DNA of 64,000 bases from Mesorhizobium silamurunense (GTDB lineage: Bacteria > Pseudomonadota > Alphaproteobacteria > Rhizobiales > Rhizobiaceae): positions 23,767 through 87,766 of the forward strand of contig NZ_JHQR01000173.1 in assembly GCF_014843825.1 (NCBI RefSeq). Reading direction: 5' to 3'. Positions 9,322 to 18,054 of the stretch are shown in pieces. A model generated the notes under the pieces. That model made no database searches. It was not told where the DNA came from and saw nothing but the letters and a program-made list of their open reading frames with translations. Within the stretch, counting starts at the first letter, position 1. The number at the start of each line of letters is the position of its first letter. Position numbers and translations under genes: made by a program.

Positions 9322-10503
9322 GTGCATCGACGCGTTTTTAAGCGGCTTCTGGCCGCCGCCGGTGAGAAGAAACGTTCCGTCCTTCCTCCTGTGCTCCTTG
9401 GCCTCGGCTTCTGGGTCGGCTTTCCGTCCGTCGTCGCCTATCAGGACATGGCAAGCCTCGTTTCCGGTCTGGAATCGCCCAGCCATCGCTGGAACGCCTA
9501 TGTCGAAAAATCCGTCGCCGGCTCGGTGCACGCCGCCGAGATGCCTTTCGTCGATTCGGCCGCCACGGGCTCGATCTCCGGCTCCGGCGTGGAATTGCCG
9601 GGCGTCGGCACGGTGGCGTTCCGCGGCAAGGGCAATGTCGCCGGCGCCACGCCCGACGAGGATCGTGTCGTGCGCGCCGACAAGAAGGGCCGCCTCGTCC
9701 AGGTCTCGCCCGTTGCGCCGCCCAAGAACTTCAGCGCCGGCTCGATCTTCGAGCGCACGTCCTCGCTGCTTCGCCCCGCGATGGACAGCGGCCTGAAGCT
9801 CACTTTCGCCAAGCCCGGCATCAAGGGCAGGGAAGTCCAGATCGCCCAGGCCTTCCATATCCGCGAGGACAAGAAGCCCGATCCCGACTTGCCGGCGGCC
9901 CTCGTCGCCCTCGTCAACAACGACAAGCCGGATATCCTCGCCACCGCCTATGCCCAGTCGGCGCCCGACTATGCCAAGGCCTCGCCCTTCGAGGCGCTGC
10001 TGCAGGACGATCCGAACGACGGCCGCTTCATCCCGCCGATGGGCAAGGGCGACCACGCGTGGATGCAGAACCCGCTGCCGGCGGCCGTCTTCTCCAAGCC
10101 GGAACAGGAGTGCCTCGCCAAGGGCATCTATTTCGAGGCGCGCAGCGAACCGGTGCGCGGACAGGCCGCGGTGGCGCAGGTGATCCTGAACCGCGTCCGC
10201 AACCCCGCTTATCCGAAGACGATCTGCGGCGTCGTCTACCAGAACGACAACTGGTTCAACCGCTGCCAGTTCTCCTTCGCCTGCGACGGCAGGAAGAAGC
10301 GCATCAGCGACCCGGTCGCCTACAAGACCGCCCAGGACGTCGCAATGGCGGTGACCGCCGGCAAGATATTCATCCCCGAGGTCGGATCCTCGACCCACTA
10401 TTACGCCAATTACGTCCATCCCGGCTGGGCGCGCGCCATGCAACGCATGACCAGGATCGGCCTGCATATCTTCTATCGCACCTATGGCGGCGGCTGGAGC
10501 TGA
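9322..10503 (+). CDS. SleB-type cell wall hydrolase (Hydrolase_2 domain)
   Basis: A 393-residue protein starting at GTG after a GGAGAG ribosome site. It has a basic N-terminus and one hydrophobic segment (VLPPVLLGLGFWVGFPSVVAY, residues 20-40) that should anchor or export it, a long low-complexity linker, and a C-terminal SleB-like domain (about 255-390): ECLAKGIYFEARSEPVRGQ, the conserved Glu-containing core, followed by AQVILNRVRNPAYPKTICGV and QFSFACDG. In the Hydrolase_2 family this domain acts on peptidoglycan as a lytic enzyme. A role in envelope remodelling is likely. Confidence 0.85.
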   Translation: MHRRVFKRLLAAAGEKKRSVLPPVLLGLGFWVGFPSVVAYQDMASLVSGLESPSHRWNAYVEKSVAGSVHAAEMPFVDSAATGSISGSGVELPGVGTVAFRGKGNVAGATPDEDRVVRADKKGRLVQVSPVAPPKNFSAGSIFERTSSLLRPAMDSGLKLTFAKPGIKGREVQIAQAFHIREDKKPDPDLPAALVALVNNDKPDILATAYAQSAPDYAKASPFEALLQDDPNDGRFIPPMGKGDHAWMQNPLPAAVFSKPEQECLAKGIYFEARSEPVRGQAAVAQVILNRVRNPAYPKTICGVVYQNDNWFNRCQFSFACDGRKKRISDPVAYKTAQDVAMAVTAGKIFIPEVGSSTHYYANYVHPGWARAMQRMTRIGLHIFYRTYGGGWS

Positions 10504-10683
10504 CCCGCTCGAGCGAGGCCTCCGACGGCATTCTGCGCGGCCTGGCGCGCGCACCGATCGGCGCGGCTTGCCGGGCGGATTCGCGCCGAGTCCCCGCGCG
10601 GGCGTGACGGGCACGATGTCGCACCCGAATAAGTCATTGATTTAAAAAGCGAAAATACATCGCTTCGAAGTTCGGCCCGTGGC

Positions 10684-10712
10684 TTGACGGGCGCGGACCC
10701 TCTAACTATGTT
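10684..10712 (+). promoter_or_regulatory. Sigma-70-type promoter of the F0 ATP synthase operon
   Basis: TTGACG at 10684-10689 and TATGTT at 10707-10712 are separated by exactly 17 bases, a near-consensus housekeeping promoter. It lies 57 bp upstream of the atpI ATG in an otherwise gene-free stretch (10504-10769) in which I see nothing else coding. Confidence 0.7.
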
Positions 10713-10769
10713 GCCGGCGACTTTAGAAGCGGACGGACGGTGATCGTCTGCCCGGGCAGGGGGGTTGCG

Positions 10770-11162
10770 ATGGCCGACAAGAAAGGGCCAGACGGAACCG
10801 GAGAAACCGGCCGCGGCAGGCAGCCAGAAGCCACCATCCGCGACGACGAACTTGAGCGCCGCCGGCGCGAGCTTGAAGCATCGCTTGCGACAAGACGCAC
10901 GGACCGGCTCGAGGGGAAAGACGAAGCGAACGCTGCGACCGGTTACGGTCAGGCACTGAAGCTGTCCAGCGAGTTCATCGCCGGGGTGGTGGTTGGTGTC
11001 GGCTTGGGCTGGATCATCGACCGCTTGGCGGGAACGGCGCCTTGGGGTCTGATCGTCGGCCTGTTGCTGGGCTTTGGCGCCGGTATACTCAATGTCCTGC
11101 GTTCGGCGGGACTTGCACCGCAGTTCGGTCAGGGCGGCAAGCCACCCGAGCCGAAGGAATGA
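10770..11162 (+). CDS. atpI: F0F1 ATP synthase accessory subunit I (AtpI)
   Basis: A 130-residue protein (MADKKGPDGTGETG). The first half is a charged cytoplasmic segment; the second half holds two transmembrane helices (FIAGVVVGVGLGWIIDRL and PWGLIVGLLLGFGAGILNV), the AtpI/AtpR plan. AtpI helps assemble the c-ring. A GTG 30 bp upstream is in frame but the ATG has a closer purine-rich ribosome site. First gene of the F0 operon, 66 bp ahead of atpB. Confidence 0.88.
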   Translation: MADKKGPDGTGETGRGRQPEATIRDDELERRRRELEASLATRRTDRLEGKDEANAATGYGQALKLSSEFIAGVVVGVGLGWIIDRLAGTAPWGLIVGLLLGFGAGILNVLRSAGLAPQFGQGGKPPEPKE

Positions 11163-11227
11163 GACGAGGCGCCGCAAGGCGCGAAAGAAACTTAAGAAGC
11201 CGGTTGTGGCTTTGACGGGGATTTAAA

Positions 11228-11989
11228 GTGGCTGCTGCTGACAAGGTCGATCCGATCCACCAGTTCCAGATCCATCCGATCATCCCGCTTCATATCGGCG
11301 GCTACGACGTCTCCTTCACCAACTCCGCTCTGTTCATGGTCGTGACGATCATCGTCGCTTCTGCCTTCCTCTACATGAGCACCGCCAGCCGCGCCCTCAT
11401 CCCGGGCCGCCTGCAGTCGATGTCGGAAATGGCCTACGAGTTCGTCGGCAACATGCTGCGCGACGCGGCGGGCAAGCAGGGAATGCAGTTCTTCCCGCTG
11501 GTGTTCTCGCTGTTCATGTTCGTGCTGGTCGCCAATCTGATCGGCCTGTTCCCTTATTTCTTCACCGTCACCAGCCACATCATCGTCACCTTCACGCTGG
11601 CCGCGCTGGTCATCGGCACCGTCCTCGTCTACGGCTTCGCCAAGCACGGCTTCGGCTTCCTCAAGCTGTTCGTGCCGCACGGCGTGCCCGGCTATCTTTT
11701 GCCGCTGGTGGTGGCGATCGAAATCATTTCCTTCGTCTCGCGTCCCGTCAGCCTCTCGGTTCGTCTTTTCGCCAACATGCTGGCCGGGCACATCACTCTG
11801 AAGGTGTTTTCTGGCTTTGTCGTCAGCCTCAGCGCGTTCGGCGTCGTCGGTATTGCCGGCTCGGTGCTGCCGCTCGCCATGGCGGTCGCGTTGACGGCGC
11901 TGGAATTGCTGGTCGCCTTCCTGCAGGCCTATGTCTTCGCGGTGCTGACCTGCATGTATCTGAACGACGCTCTGCACCCGAGCCACTGA
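11228..11989 (+). CDS. atpB: ATP synthase F0 subunit a
   Basis: A 253-residue polytopic protein starting at GTG. The helix carrying the essential arginine is visible ([13 protein letters not shown], around residues 178-190); this Arg faces the c-ring carboxylate in proton translocation. The rest of the hydrophobic pattern and the length fit alphaproteobacterial subunit a. Second gene of the operon and followed 80 bp later by atpE. Confidence 0.96.
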   Translation: MAAADKVDPIHQFQIHPIIPLHIGGYDVSFTNSALFMVVTIIVASAFLYMSTASRALIPGRLQSMSEMAYEFVGNMLRDAAGKQGMQFFPLVFSLFMFVLVANLIGLFPYFFTVTSHIIVTFTLAALVIGTVLVYGFAKHGFGFLKLFVPHGVPGYLLPLVVAIEIISFVSRPVSLSVRLFANMLAGHITLKVFSGFVVSLSAFGVVGIAGSVLPLAMAVALTALELLVAFLQAYVFAVLTCMYLNDALHPSH

Positions 11990-12069
11990 CCGATTTTCAC
12001 CGGCGCTCCGGCGCCAGCATACCCAACGTACCAACCGCAACGATTACGAAAAACCACAGGAGTTTTGAA

Positions 12070-12294
12070 ATGGACGCAACTGCAGCAGCTGCTATCGGCG
12101 CTGGTATCGCCTGCATTGGCATGGGCGGCGCCGGCATCGGCCTCGGCAACATCTTCGGCAGCTATCTCTCGGGCGCGCTCCGCAACCCGTCGGCTGCTGA
12201 CGGCCAGTTCGGCCGCCTGATCTTCGGCTTCGCCGTGACCGAAGCTCTGGGCATCTTCTCGCTCCTGATCGCTCTGCTCCTGGTCTTCAAGTAA
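12070..12294 (+). CDS. atpE: ATP synthase F0 subunit c (proteolipid)
   Basis: A 74-residue hairpin of two membrane helices joined by the polar loop RNPSA. The second helix contains the proton-binding glutamate in [13 protein letters not shown] (about residue 58). An AGGAG ribosome site precedes the ATG by seven bases, fitting the high expression needed for the c-ring, which requires about 10-12 copies per complex. A strong hairpin follows directly downstream (12313-12333). Confidence 0.97.
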   Translation: MDATAAAAIGAGIACIGMGGAGIGLGNIFGSYLSGALRNPSAADGQFGRLIFGFAVTEALGIFSLLIALLLVFK

Positions 12295-12312
12295 GAGCCA
12301 GAGTTGATGCAT

Positions 12313-12333
12313 GGGGCCGCATGGTGCGGCCCC
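12313..12333 (+). promoter_or_regulatory. Intercistronic hairpin between atpE and the b' gene
   Basis: Perfect inverted repeat: GGGGCCGCA (12313-12321), loop TGG, TGCGGCCCC (12325-12333). There is no U-run after it (GTTCC follows), so it is not a classic intrinsic terminator. It lies 19 bp after the atpE stop and 23 bp before the next gene. A role in partial termination, or in protecting the upstream atpE message, is inferred. Confidence 0.6.
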
Positions 12334-12355
12334 GTTCCATGGACAGGGGAATGAG

Positions 12356-12937
12356 ATGTTCGTGACATCTGCCTTTGCGCAAGAAACCGCGCCAGCCGCG
12401 GCCGAAGGCGAGACGCATGCAGGCACCGCCGTGCCTGCCGAGGAGCATGGCACGTTCCCGCCGTTCAATGCCGAGACCTTCCCGTCGCAGATCCTGTGGC
12501 TGGTCATCACCTTCGGGCTCTTCTATCTGTTCCTGAAGCGGGTTGTCATGCCGCGTCTCGGTGGCATCATCGATGTCCGTAACGACCGTATCACCCAGGA
12601 TCTCGACCACGCCGCCAGGCTGAAGGGCGAGGCGGACGCGGCCGTTGCCGCCTATGAGCAGGAACTGGCGGAAGCCAAGACACGCGCCAATACGATCGGC
12701 CAGCAGGCGAGCGACGCCGCCAAGACCGAAGCCGAAAGCACGCGCAAGAAGCTCGAGGCGGAACTCGAGAAGAAGCTCGGCGAGGCCGAGGCGAGCATCG
12801 CCTCGATCAAGGCCAAGGCGATGAAGGAAGTCGGCACGATCGCCGAGGACACCACGTCGGCCATTGTCGAGGCGCTGGTCGGCGGCAAGACCGACAAGGC
12901 CGAGATTTCGGCCGCGGTCAAATCCGCGACCCGGTGA
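12356..12937 (+). CDS. atpG: ATP synthase F0 subunit b'
   Basis: A 193-residue protein (MFVTSAFAQETAPAA). One transmembrane helix (about residues 42-60, ILWLVITFGLFYLFLKRVV) is followed by a long charged coiled coil rich in Ala, Glu and Lys, the form of the peripheral-stalk b subunits. The extended N-terminus and position between c and b mark it as the b' form of photosynthetic and other alphaproteobacteria. The ATG at 12356 was chosen over one 45 bp upstream inside the hairpin. Gene naming (atpG, atpX, atpF2) varies. Confidence 0.92.
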   Translation: MFVTSAFAQETAPAAAEGETHAGTAVPAEEHGTFPPFNAETFPSQILWLVITFGLFYLFLKRVVMPRLGGIIDVRNDRITQDLDHAARLKGEADAAVAAYEQELAEAKTRANTIGQQASDAAKTEAESTRKKLEAELEKKLGEAEASIASIKAKAMKEVGTIAEDTTSAIVEALVGGKTDKAEISAAVKSATR

Positions 12938-12947
12938 GGAGGGCATC

Positions 12948-13439
12948 ATGGACGCCACATCACTCGCGACACTCTGGGCCACGATTGCCCTGATCATCTT
13001 CCTCGGTGCCGTCATCTATCTGAAGGTGCCGGGCATGCTCGCCAAGTCGCTCGACGCCCGCGCGGCCAAGATCAGCAGCGAGCTCGAGGAAGCGCGCCGC
13101 CTGCGTGAGGAGGCCCAGCAGTTGCTCGGCCAATACCAGCAGAAGCGCAAGGAAGCCGAGAAGGAGGCCGCCGACATCGTCGCCGCCGCCAAGCGCGAGG
13201 CCGAACTCCTTGCCTCCGAGGCGCACAAGAAGACCGAGGACTATGTCGCGCGGCGCACCGCACTTGCCGAGCAGAAGATCAGCCAGGCCGAGCGCGAAGC
13301 GATCGGCGAGGTGCGCGCCAGCGCCGTCGACATCGCCGTCGAGGCCGCTCGCGCGCTGCTGGCCGCCAAGGTCGACGCCAAGGCCGGAGCGGACCTGTTC
13401 AAGTCCGCGCTGCAGGACATGAAGGCCAAGCTCAACTGA
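12948..13439 (+). CDS. atpF: ATP synthase F0 subunit b
   Basis: A 163-residue protein (MDATSLATLWATIALI) with an N-terminal membrane helix and a long amphipathic coiled coil (roughly residues 30-140) that forms the peripheral stalk with b'. It starts ten bases after the b' stop behind a GAGGAGG ribosome site. It is the last gene before an intrinsic terminator, so the F0 operon here is I-a-c-b'-b and the F1 genes must lie elsewhere, as usual in alphaproteobacteria. Confidence 0.95.
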   Translation: MDATSLATLWATIALIIFLGAVIYLKVPGMLAKSLDARAAKISSELEEARRLREEAQQLLGQYQQKRKEAEKEAADIVAAAKREAELLASEAHKKTEDYVARRTALAEQKISQAEREAIGEVRASAVDIAVEAARALLAAKVDAKAGADLFKSALQDMKAKLN

Positions 13440-13466
13440 CGGGTCTCGCGGTTACAGAATCAAAAA

Positions 13467-13500
13467 GCCGCCTGGGCAACCCGGCGCCTTTTTTTGTTTT
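13467..13500 (+). terminator. Rho-independent terminator of the F0 operon
   Basis: Hairpin CGCC-T-GGG / loop CAA / CCC-GGCG with one bulged T, followed by CC and a run of seven T. It lies 28 bp after the atpF stop. Confidence 0.8.
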
Positions 13501-13568
13501 CGAGAGGGAGTGCGGCGCGGAAGCTGCTGATCTCTCACAAGGGGGGAGATAAGCTTATCGATGTCCGC

Positions 13569-14267
13569 TCATTCCAGCCCGATCAAGCCTTCTTCCTCTT
13601 CCGCCACCTCAACCCCACCCAGCCGGAACGGCGCGAACGATGCCCGGTGCAGTCTTGCCACCGGTCCATGCGCTTCGATCGCGGTGCGGTGCCGGATCGT
13701 CGCGTAGCCCATATGCATTTCGAAGCCGTAATGCTCGTGATGGCCGCCGCAGCCGCACATCATGCGGTCGCGCATCACTTTGGCGACGATCGATGCGGCG
13801 GCGATCGATTGTGAGCGCTGGTCGCCCTTGATCAGTGCGCGGCCCTCGCAGGTGAGGCCTGGCGGCACGTCGCGACCGTCGGCTAAAGCCAGTTTCGGCT
13901 GCAGCGACAGGCCGGCGGCGGCGCGGCGCATCGCTTCCAGGCTGGCTTTCAGAATGTTGCTGCTGTCGATGCCTTCGGCGCTGATCGAGGCCATCGAGAC
14001 GCTGAGCGCCGAGCCCAGGATTTTGAGGAACAGCGCCTCGCGCTGCAGACGGGTGAGGCGCTTCGAGTCGTCGAGCCCCTCGGGAATGTTGGCTGGGTCG
14101 AGCACCACGGCCGCCGCCACAACCGGACCGGCGAGCGGCCCCCGGCCAGCCTCATCCATGCCCGCGACAGGCCACAGCCCGTCTGCCATCGCCTTCGTCT
14201 CGATGGAGAAGTCGGGTTTCTCGACCATTTCAAAGAGAAGCGGAGAATCGGAACGCGCGCGAGCCAT
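13569..14267 (-). CDS. rnhB: Ribonuclease HII
   Basis: A 232-residue protein ([14 protein letters not shown]). The active-site motif [12 protein letters not shown] is present near residue 36, followed by LDDSKRLT, the catalytic Asp in [10 protein letters not shown], and the conserved helix [17 protein letters not shown]. RNase HII cuts the RNA strand of RNA-DNA hybrids and removes single ribonucleotides from DNA. The frame stays open for another 190 bp upstream, but that part is Arg/Pro-rich and includes a palindromic repeat, so the ATG at 14267 was taken. It converges on the ATP synthase operon. Confidence 0.93.
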   Translation of the reverse strand: MARARSDSPLLFEMVEKPDFSIETKAMADGLWPVAGMDEAGRGPLAGPVVAAAVVLDPANIPEGLDDSKRLTRLQREALFLKILGSALSVSMASISAEGIDSSNILKASLEAMRRAAAGLSLQPKLALADGRDVPPGLTCEGRALIKGDQRSQSIAAASIVAKVMRDRMMCGCGGHHEHYGFEMHMGYATIRHRTAIEAHGPVARLHRASFAPFRLGGVEVAEEEEGLIGLE

Positions 14268-14385
14268 AGTGCGGGCCAGGTTCGCATCGGCTCCGATTCT
14301 CCGCAAGTCCCTCCGGGTCGGATGGGGCGTCGGACCGGGAGGGCACCGTCTCACGGCCGGGGACAGGGGCCGGACGGGGTTCTTG

Positions 14386-14439
14386 AGCAATTCCAGGAAA
14401 ATTACACAGCGGCTTTTCCGTTCGGAATTGCGTAAAAAC
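14386..14439. repeat. Rhizobial intergenic palindromic repeat, copy A
   Basis: Starts AGCAATTCCAGGAAA and ends GGAATTGCGTAAAAA; the arms CAATTCC (14388-14394) and GGAATTG (14424-14430) are inverted. Two further copies of the same element occur at 32293-32345 and 34961-35057. It resembles the RIME/BruRS-type mosaic elements of Rhizobiales. It sits in the leader of rnhB. Confidence 0.75.
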
Positions 14440-14495
14440 AAATACTTAGCGGGTCGCAATCCGGGCGGAAAACCCGTTCTCCCGAGTTGCTTGGC

Positions 14496-14513
14496 GCCGG
14501 CCTTTCGGCCGGC
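14496..14513 (-). terminator. Hairpin downstream of the radical SAM gene
   Basis: Perfect seven-base stem GCCGGCC / GGCCGGC with loop TTTC, beginning eight bases beyond the stop of the gene at 14521-15726. No U-run follows on the minus strand, so termination is likely but not certain. Confidence 0.5.
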
Positions 14514-14520
14514 ACCGTCT

Positions 14521-15726
14521 TCACAGCAGCATCAACTGTTCGCCGGCGCCGGAGCCTGCGACGAATTGGTCGGTCCGAAGCTGCCGCCGCTCGGCATTGA
14601 GGCCGAGCCGCTTAGCGGCGATCTCGAAGCGCCGGCCGATCTGCCAGGCATAGGGTCCGGCGCCCTTCATGCGCTTGCCCCATTCCGAATCGTAATCCTT
14701 GCCGTCGCGCATCGAGCGGATCAGCGACATCACATGTCGGTAGCGATCCGGATAATGGCGCAAGAGCCAGTCCTTGAAGATCGGCGCCACCTCGAGCGGC
14801 AGGCGCAGCACGACATAGCCGGCTTCCCTGGCGCCGGCGGCACGCGCCGAATCGAGGATACGCTCCATCTCCGGATCGTTGAGGCCTGGAATGATCGGCG
14901 CCACCATCACCGAGGCGGGGACACCGGCATCCGAAAGTTGCCTTATCGCCTCCAGCCGCTTCGTCGGCGTCGACGCGCGGGGCTCCATCGTCCTTGCCAG
15001 CATGCGGTCGAGCGTCGTCACCGACAGTGCCACCTTGGCAAGGCCGCGTTCGGCCATGCGCGACAGGATGTCGATATCGCGCGTCACCAGCGCCGACTTG
15101 GTGACGATGCCGACCGGATGGCCGCGCGCCTCCAGTACTTCCAGGATCTCGCGCATGATCCGGTACTGCTTCTCGATCGGCTGGTAGGGGTCGGTGTTGG
15201 TGCCGATGGCGATGGTGCGCGGCTGGTAGCCGGGCTTCGACAATTCCCTGTCCAGCATGCGTGCCGCATCCGGCTTGGCGAAGAGCTTCGATTCGAAATC
15301 GAGCCCCGGCGACAGGCCCATGAAGGCATGCGTCGGCCTGGCGAAGCAATAGACGCAGCCATGCTCGCAGCCGCGATAGGGGTTGATCGAACGGTCGAAG
15401 GAAATGTCCGGCGATTCGTTGCGCGTGATGATGGTGCGCGGCTTCTCGACCTGCACCTCCGTCTTGAACGGCGGCAGTTCTTCCAGCGAGTTCCAGCCGT
15501 CGTCGAACACATGCCGGCTGACCGGCTCGAAGCGGCCGGACGGATTGATGCCGGCGGAGCGCCCGCGGTTGCGATCCGGCCGCACGCGCATGCCGCTCTG
15601 TTCCATCATCGCATTTGCCATTTCGGCCCTGCCTGCTCCGAAAGCGGCAATGTCGGCGCGCACGATCTGTTCCATTTTCGCCCTCTCCCAGGGACCGTCG
15701 GCAGGCTGTCGAATCGCTCTGTTCAT
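14521..15726 (-). CDS. PA0069-family radical SAM protein
   Basis: A 401-residue protein. The ATG at 15726 follows AGGAA eight bases upstream and was preferred over a start 36 bp earlier. The radical SAM iron-sulfur motif is CEHGCVYC (Cys-x3-Cys-x2-Cys, about residues 118-125), in the sequence [18 protein letters not shown] typical of the PA0069/SplB-like group. Downstream come the conserved [10 protein letters not shown] and SVTTLD segments. Proteins of this group are related to spore photoproduct lyase, but their reaction is not established. It stands alone, divergent from a glycosyltransferase gene. Confidence 0.88.
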   Translation of the reverse strand: MNRAIRQPADGPWERAKMEQIVRADIAAFGAGRAEMANAMMEQSGMRVRPDRNRGRSAGINPSGRFEPVSRHVFDDGWNSLEELPPFKTEVQVEKPRTIITRNESPDISFDRSINPYRGCEHGCVYCFARPTHAFMGLSPGLDFESKLFAKPDAARMLDRELSKPGYQPRTIAIGTNTDPYQPIEKQYRIMREILEVLEARGHPVGIVTKSALVTRDIDILSRMAERGLAKVALSVTTLDRMLARTMEPRASTPTKRLEAIRQLSDAGVPASVMVAPIIPGLNDPEMERILDSARAAGAREAGYVVLRLPLEVAPIFKDWLLRHYPDRYRHVMSLIRSMRDGKDYDSEWGKRMKGAGPYAWQIGRRFEIAAKRLGLNAERRQLRTDQFVAGSGAGEQLMLL

Positions 15727-15824
15727 GAAACTATTCCTATTTTGCCGATGAGAACAAAGCAAGAACTTTTTCGGCTGGGATGCGCAACTGGCGCAGCGCC
15801 CGGCTTTCCGCTATTCGGCTAGGA

Positions 15825-16328
15825 ATGCTCAGCGTTCTCATCGAAACCCGGAACGACGAAGAGGGCCTTGCCCGCACGCTCGCCTCGCTGATCGGCGGCG
15901 CGGTCGAAGGTGTGGTACGCGACGTCATCGTCTGCGACGCCGGCTCGACCGACCAGACGCATCGCGTTGCCGAGCACGCCGGCTGCCACTATGTGGCCGG
16001 CAGCATCGCTACCGGCATCGGCCAGGCCAAGGGCGACTGGCTGCTGTTCCTCGAGCCTGGTGCGCGGCTGGCCGAGGGCTGGATTGACGAGGTCGTCGCC
16101 CACACGGCAAGGCAGACCATGCCCGCGCGCTTCGCGCGCGCCCGCGCCAACCGCACGCCGTTCCTGGCACGGGTCTTTTCAGGCAAGCGGACGCTGGCCG
16201 AAGGCCTTGTCATCAGCAAGCGACAGGCCGCGGCGCTCGCGAAAAGCGCGCGCAGCGCCGAAGCCCTGGCGCGCGGGCTGGCGACCAGAAAGCTGAACGC
16301 GGAAATCTGGGTCGCGCCGCCGAAGTAA
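15825..16328 (+). CDS. Family 2-like glycosyltransferase domain protein
   Basis: A 167-residue protein. The start MLSVLIETRNDEEGLARTLA begins directly with the first strand of a GT-A fold, followed by DVIVCDAGSTDQT, where the Asp would bind the nucleotide sugar, and GDWLLFLEPGARL, where the usual DxD is replaced. It is shorter than ordinary GT2 enzymes (230-300 residues), lacking most of the acceptor-binding half. An in-frame ATG 45 bp upstream is possible; neither start has a strong ribosome site. Whether it is an active transferase is uncertain. Confidence 0.65.
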   Translation: MLSVLIETRNDEEGLARTLASLIGGAVEGVVRDVIVCDAGSTDQTHRVAEHAGCHYVAGSIATGIGQAKGDWLLFLEPGARLAEGWIDEVVAHTARQTMPARFARARANRTPFLARVFSGKRTLAEGLVISKRQAAALAKSARSAEALARGLATRKLNAEIWVAPPK

Positions 16329-16389
16329 CCTATCCTTCCTCGTTGGTGGACGAGAGCGATGCCGCACTTTTTATATAAGACGATTTTAA

Positions 16390-16460
16390 TTGTGCATTGC
16401 ACAAAATCTGCCGTGAAGTTAGCATTCCTTTGACGCGGGACAATCGGGTTTGGGTAATGC
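16390..16460 (+). promoter_or_regulatory. Candidate operator and promoter upstream of the PhyH gene
   Basis: A perfect palindrome TTGTGCA-T-TGCACAA (16390-16404) lies in an AT-rich patch. TTGACG at 16430-16435 with GGTAAT 17 bases downstream could be the -35/-10 pair for the gene starting at 16515. The palindrome would be bound upstream of the -35; the regulator is not known. Confidence 0.35.
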
Positions 16461-16514
16461 CAGAGCGGTAAGCGGCCGACGATTCGAGGCTGCCGCGCAT
16501 ATCTGAGGAACCCA

Positions 16515-17489
16515 ATGAATCCTGCTACGCCTGACAAATCCGGCACTCCCAGCCTGGAGGCCATTGCCCGCAACGGCAGCCTGCTCCGCCGCATCGCGGT
16601 GCGCATCCCGACCTACATGACGGACCTTCGCGAAAACCCCGCCTGGCTGCCGATGTTCATGCTGGCGCGCACCATGCCCGGACGCCGCATGCACTGGCTG
16701 GGCGCCAAACGAGCCCGCCCGCTGGAGAATGCGGCAGAGACGATGTTCACCGGCATCGATCGCGGGGCGGTGGTTGAGGCGTTGCGTTCTGACGGACTGT
16801 TTTCGGGCTTCATGCTGCCGCCGGCGATTCATGAGGAGATCGCCGCTTTCGCGCAGCGCACGTCCTGTTTCGGCAATTTCGACCGCCGTCTCGAATTCAT
16901 GCCGGGCGAGCATGACGAGGCGGAAAAGCGATTTGGCCGCTCGCTGCTCAGCGGGCACTATTTCGAGCGCATCCTCGATTGCCCGGCGGCGCTTGCCATC
17001 CAGAAGGATCCGCTGCTTCTCGACGTCGCCCGGCATTATCTCGGGGGCCAGGCCAAGTTGATCACCACGCGCGTCTGGTGGAGCTTCCCGACCGGCAAGG
17101 CCTCAGACGCCGACAAGAACCTCGCCTCGCTCGGCAAATACCATTTCGACCTCGACGATTGGCGGATGCTGAAGTTCTTCTTCTATCTTTCGCCGGTCGA
17201 CGCGGGCACCGGCCCGCACGTCTATGTCCGCGGCAGCCACAGACGCCGCGCACTCAAGCACCAACTGACGCTGCTGGTCGGCCACGCTGCGGAAGAGGTG
17301 CTGGACGTCTACGGTCCGCAAAGCCCCGTCACGCTGACGGGCGAGGCGGGTCTCGGCTTCGTCGAGGACCCGTTCGGCTTTCACATGGGAACGGTGCCGG
17401 CGCACACACCACGGCTGATGATGGAAATCGGCTTCGGCGTCTCGCGGCCGTCGCGCCGCCGCTTCCACGGCGAGCCGGTCATCCGCTAG
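16515..17489 (+). CDS. Phytanoyl-CoA dioxygenase (PhyH)-family protein
   Basis: A 324-residue protein of the Fe(II)/2-oxoglutarate oxygenase superfamily. Iron ligands can be placed in YHFDLDDW (His-x-Asp, about residues 210-212) and the distal His in GFHMGTVP (about 289), with the oxoglutarate-binding Arg in TPRLMMEIGF. The segment GTGPHVYVRGSHRRR matches the PhyH core. The first 60 residues are less typical. The substrate is unknown; PhyH relatives act on fatty acids, ectoine and small natural products. It stands alone, converging on a GFA-family gene 16 bp downstream. Confidence 0.78.
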   Translation: MNPATPDKSGTPSLEAIARNGSLLRRIAVRIPTYMTDLRENPAWLPMFMLARTMPGRRMHWLGAKRARPLENAAETMFTGIDRGAVVEALRSDGLFSGFMLPPAIHEEIAAFAQRTSCFGNFDRRLEFMPGEHDEAEKRFGRSLLSGHYFERILDCPAALAIQKDPLLLDVARHYLGGQAKLITTRVWWSFPTGKASDADKNLASLGKYHFDLDDWRMLKFFFYLSPVDAGTGPHVYVRGSHRRRALKHQLTLLVGHAAEEVLDVYGPQSPVTLTGEAGLGFVEDPFGFHMGTVPAHTPRLMMEIGFGVSRPSRRRFHGEPVIR

Positions 17490-17505
17490 AGCCGGACCTT
17501 GCCGG

Positions 17506-17958
17506 TCAAATCCCCTGAATCGCGACCGGCATCCAGGCGGTACGTCGCCTGGCCAGGCGCTGCTCGCGGCTTTCGGCGTCGTAGCGAACCGGGATCGGTT
17601 CGCGACAGAATTGCTCGCGGTCGTCGAGCGCGTTGACGATGACGATCGCCCTGGCGTCGTCACCATCGCCGGCGATCGCCGCGACATAGACGCCGCATTC
17701 GCGGCAGATGAGATAGTCGGCGGTGCGCAGGCCGAAGCGGTAGACCTGCAGCCGCGACTTATCCTCGACCGAGACGATCAGCTTCCCGTTCGGATCGGCG
17801 GCAGCACGCGACCCATGCCGGGTGCAGAACGAGCACTGGCAAGCGCGGATTTCCATTCCGGCCGGAGCGAGCGCGGTGGAGAAGCTCAGGCGGATGTTGC
17901 CGCAATGGCATCCGCCGCTGTGAACGGTGATGGCATTGTCCCTTGTTTCACAGCACAA
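17506..17958 (-). CDS. GFA-family (CENP-V/Gfa fold) zinc protein
   Basis: About 150 residues with the paired zinc-binding cysteines of the GFA family: GGCHCGNIRL, ACQCSFCTRHGS and ICRECGVY. The family is named after glutathione-dependent formaldehyde-activating enzyme, but most members have no proven reaction. The only start codon in frame ahead of the domain is TTG at 17958, with a weak ribosome site, so the exact start is uncertain. The gene is convergent with the PhyH gene. Confidence 0.8.
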   Translation of the reverse strand: MCCETRDNAITVHSGGCHCGNIRLSFSTALAPAGMEIRACQCSFCTRHGSRAAADPNGKLIVSVEDKSRLQVYRFGLRTADYLICRECGVYVAAIAGDGDDARAIVIVNALDDREQFCREPIPVRYDAESREQRLARRRTAWMPVAIQGI

Positions 17959-18054
17959 GGTACTTTGCCCGCATCGGCTTCGGAATGGCGCCTCGAAGGC
18001 GGGAGCGCCATTCCGCTTGCAAACCGGATGCCGATTGAATGTTTTGCCTGCGGT

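Noticed and set aside
12313..12333. The atpE hairpin as a full terminator
   Set aside because: No U-run follows and the downstream b' and b genes need the same transcript; no second promoter was seen.
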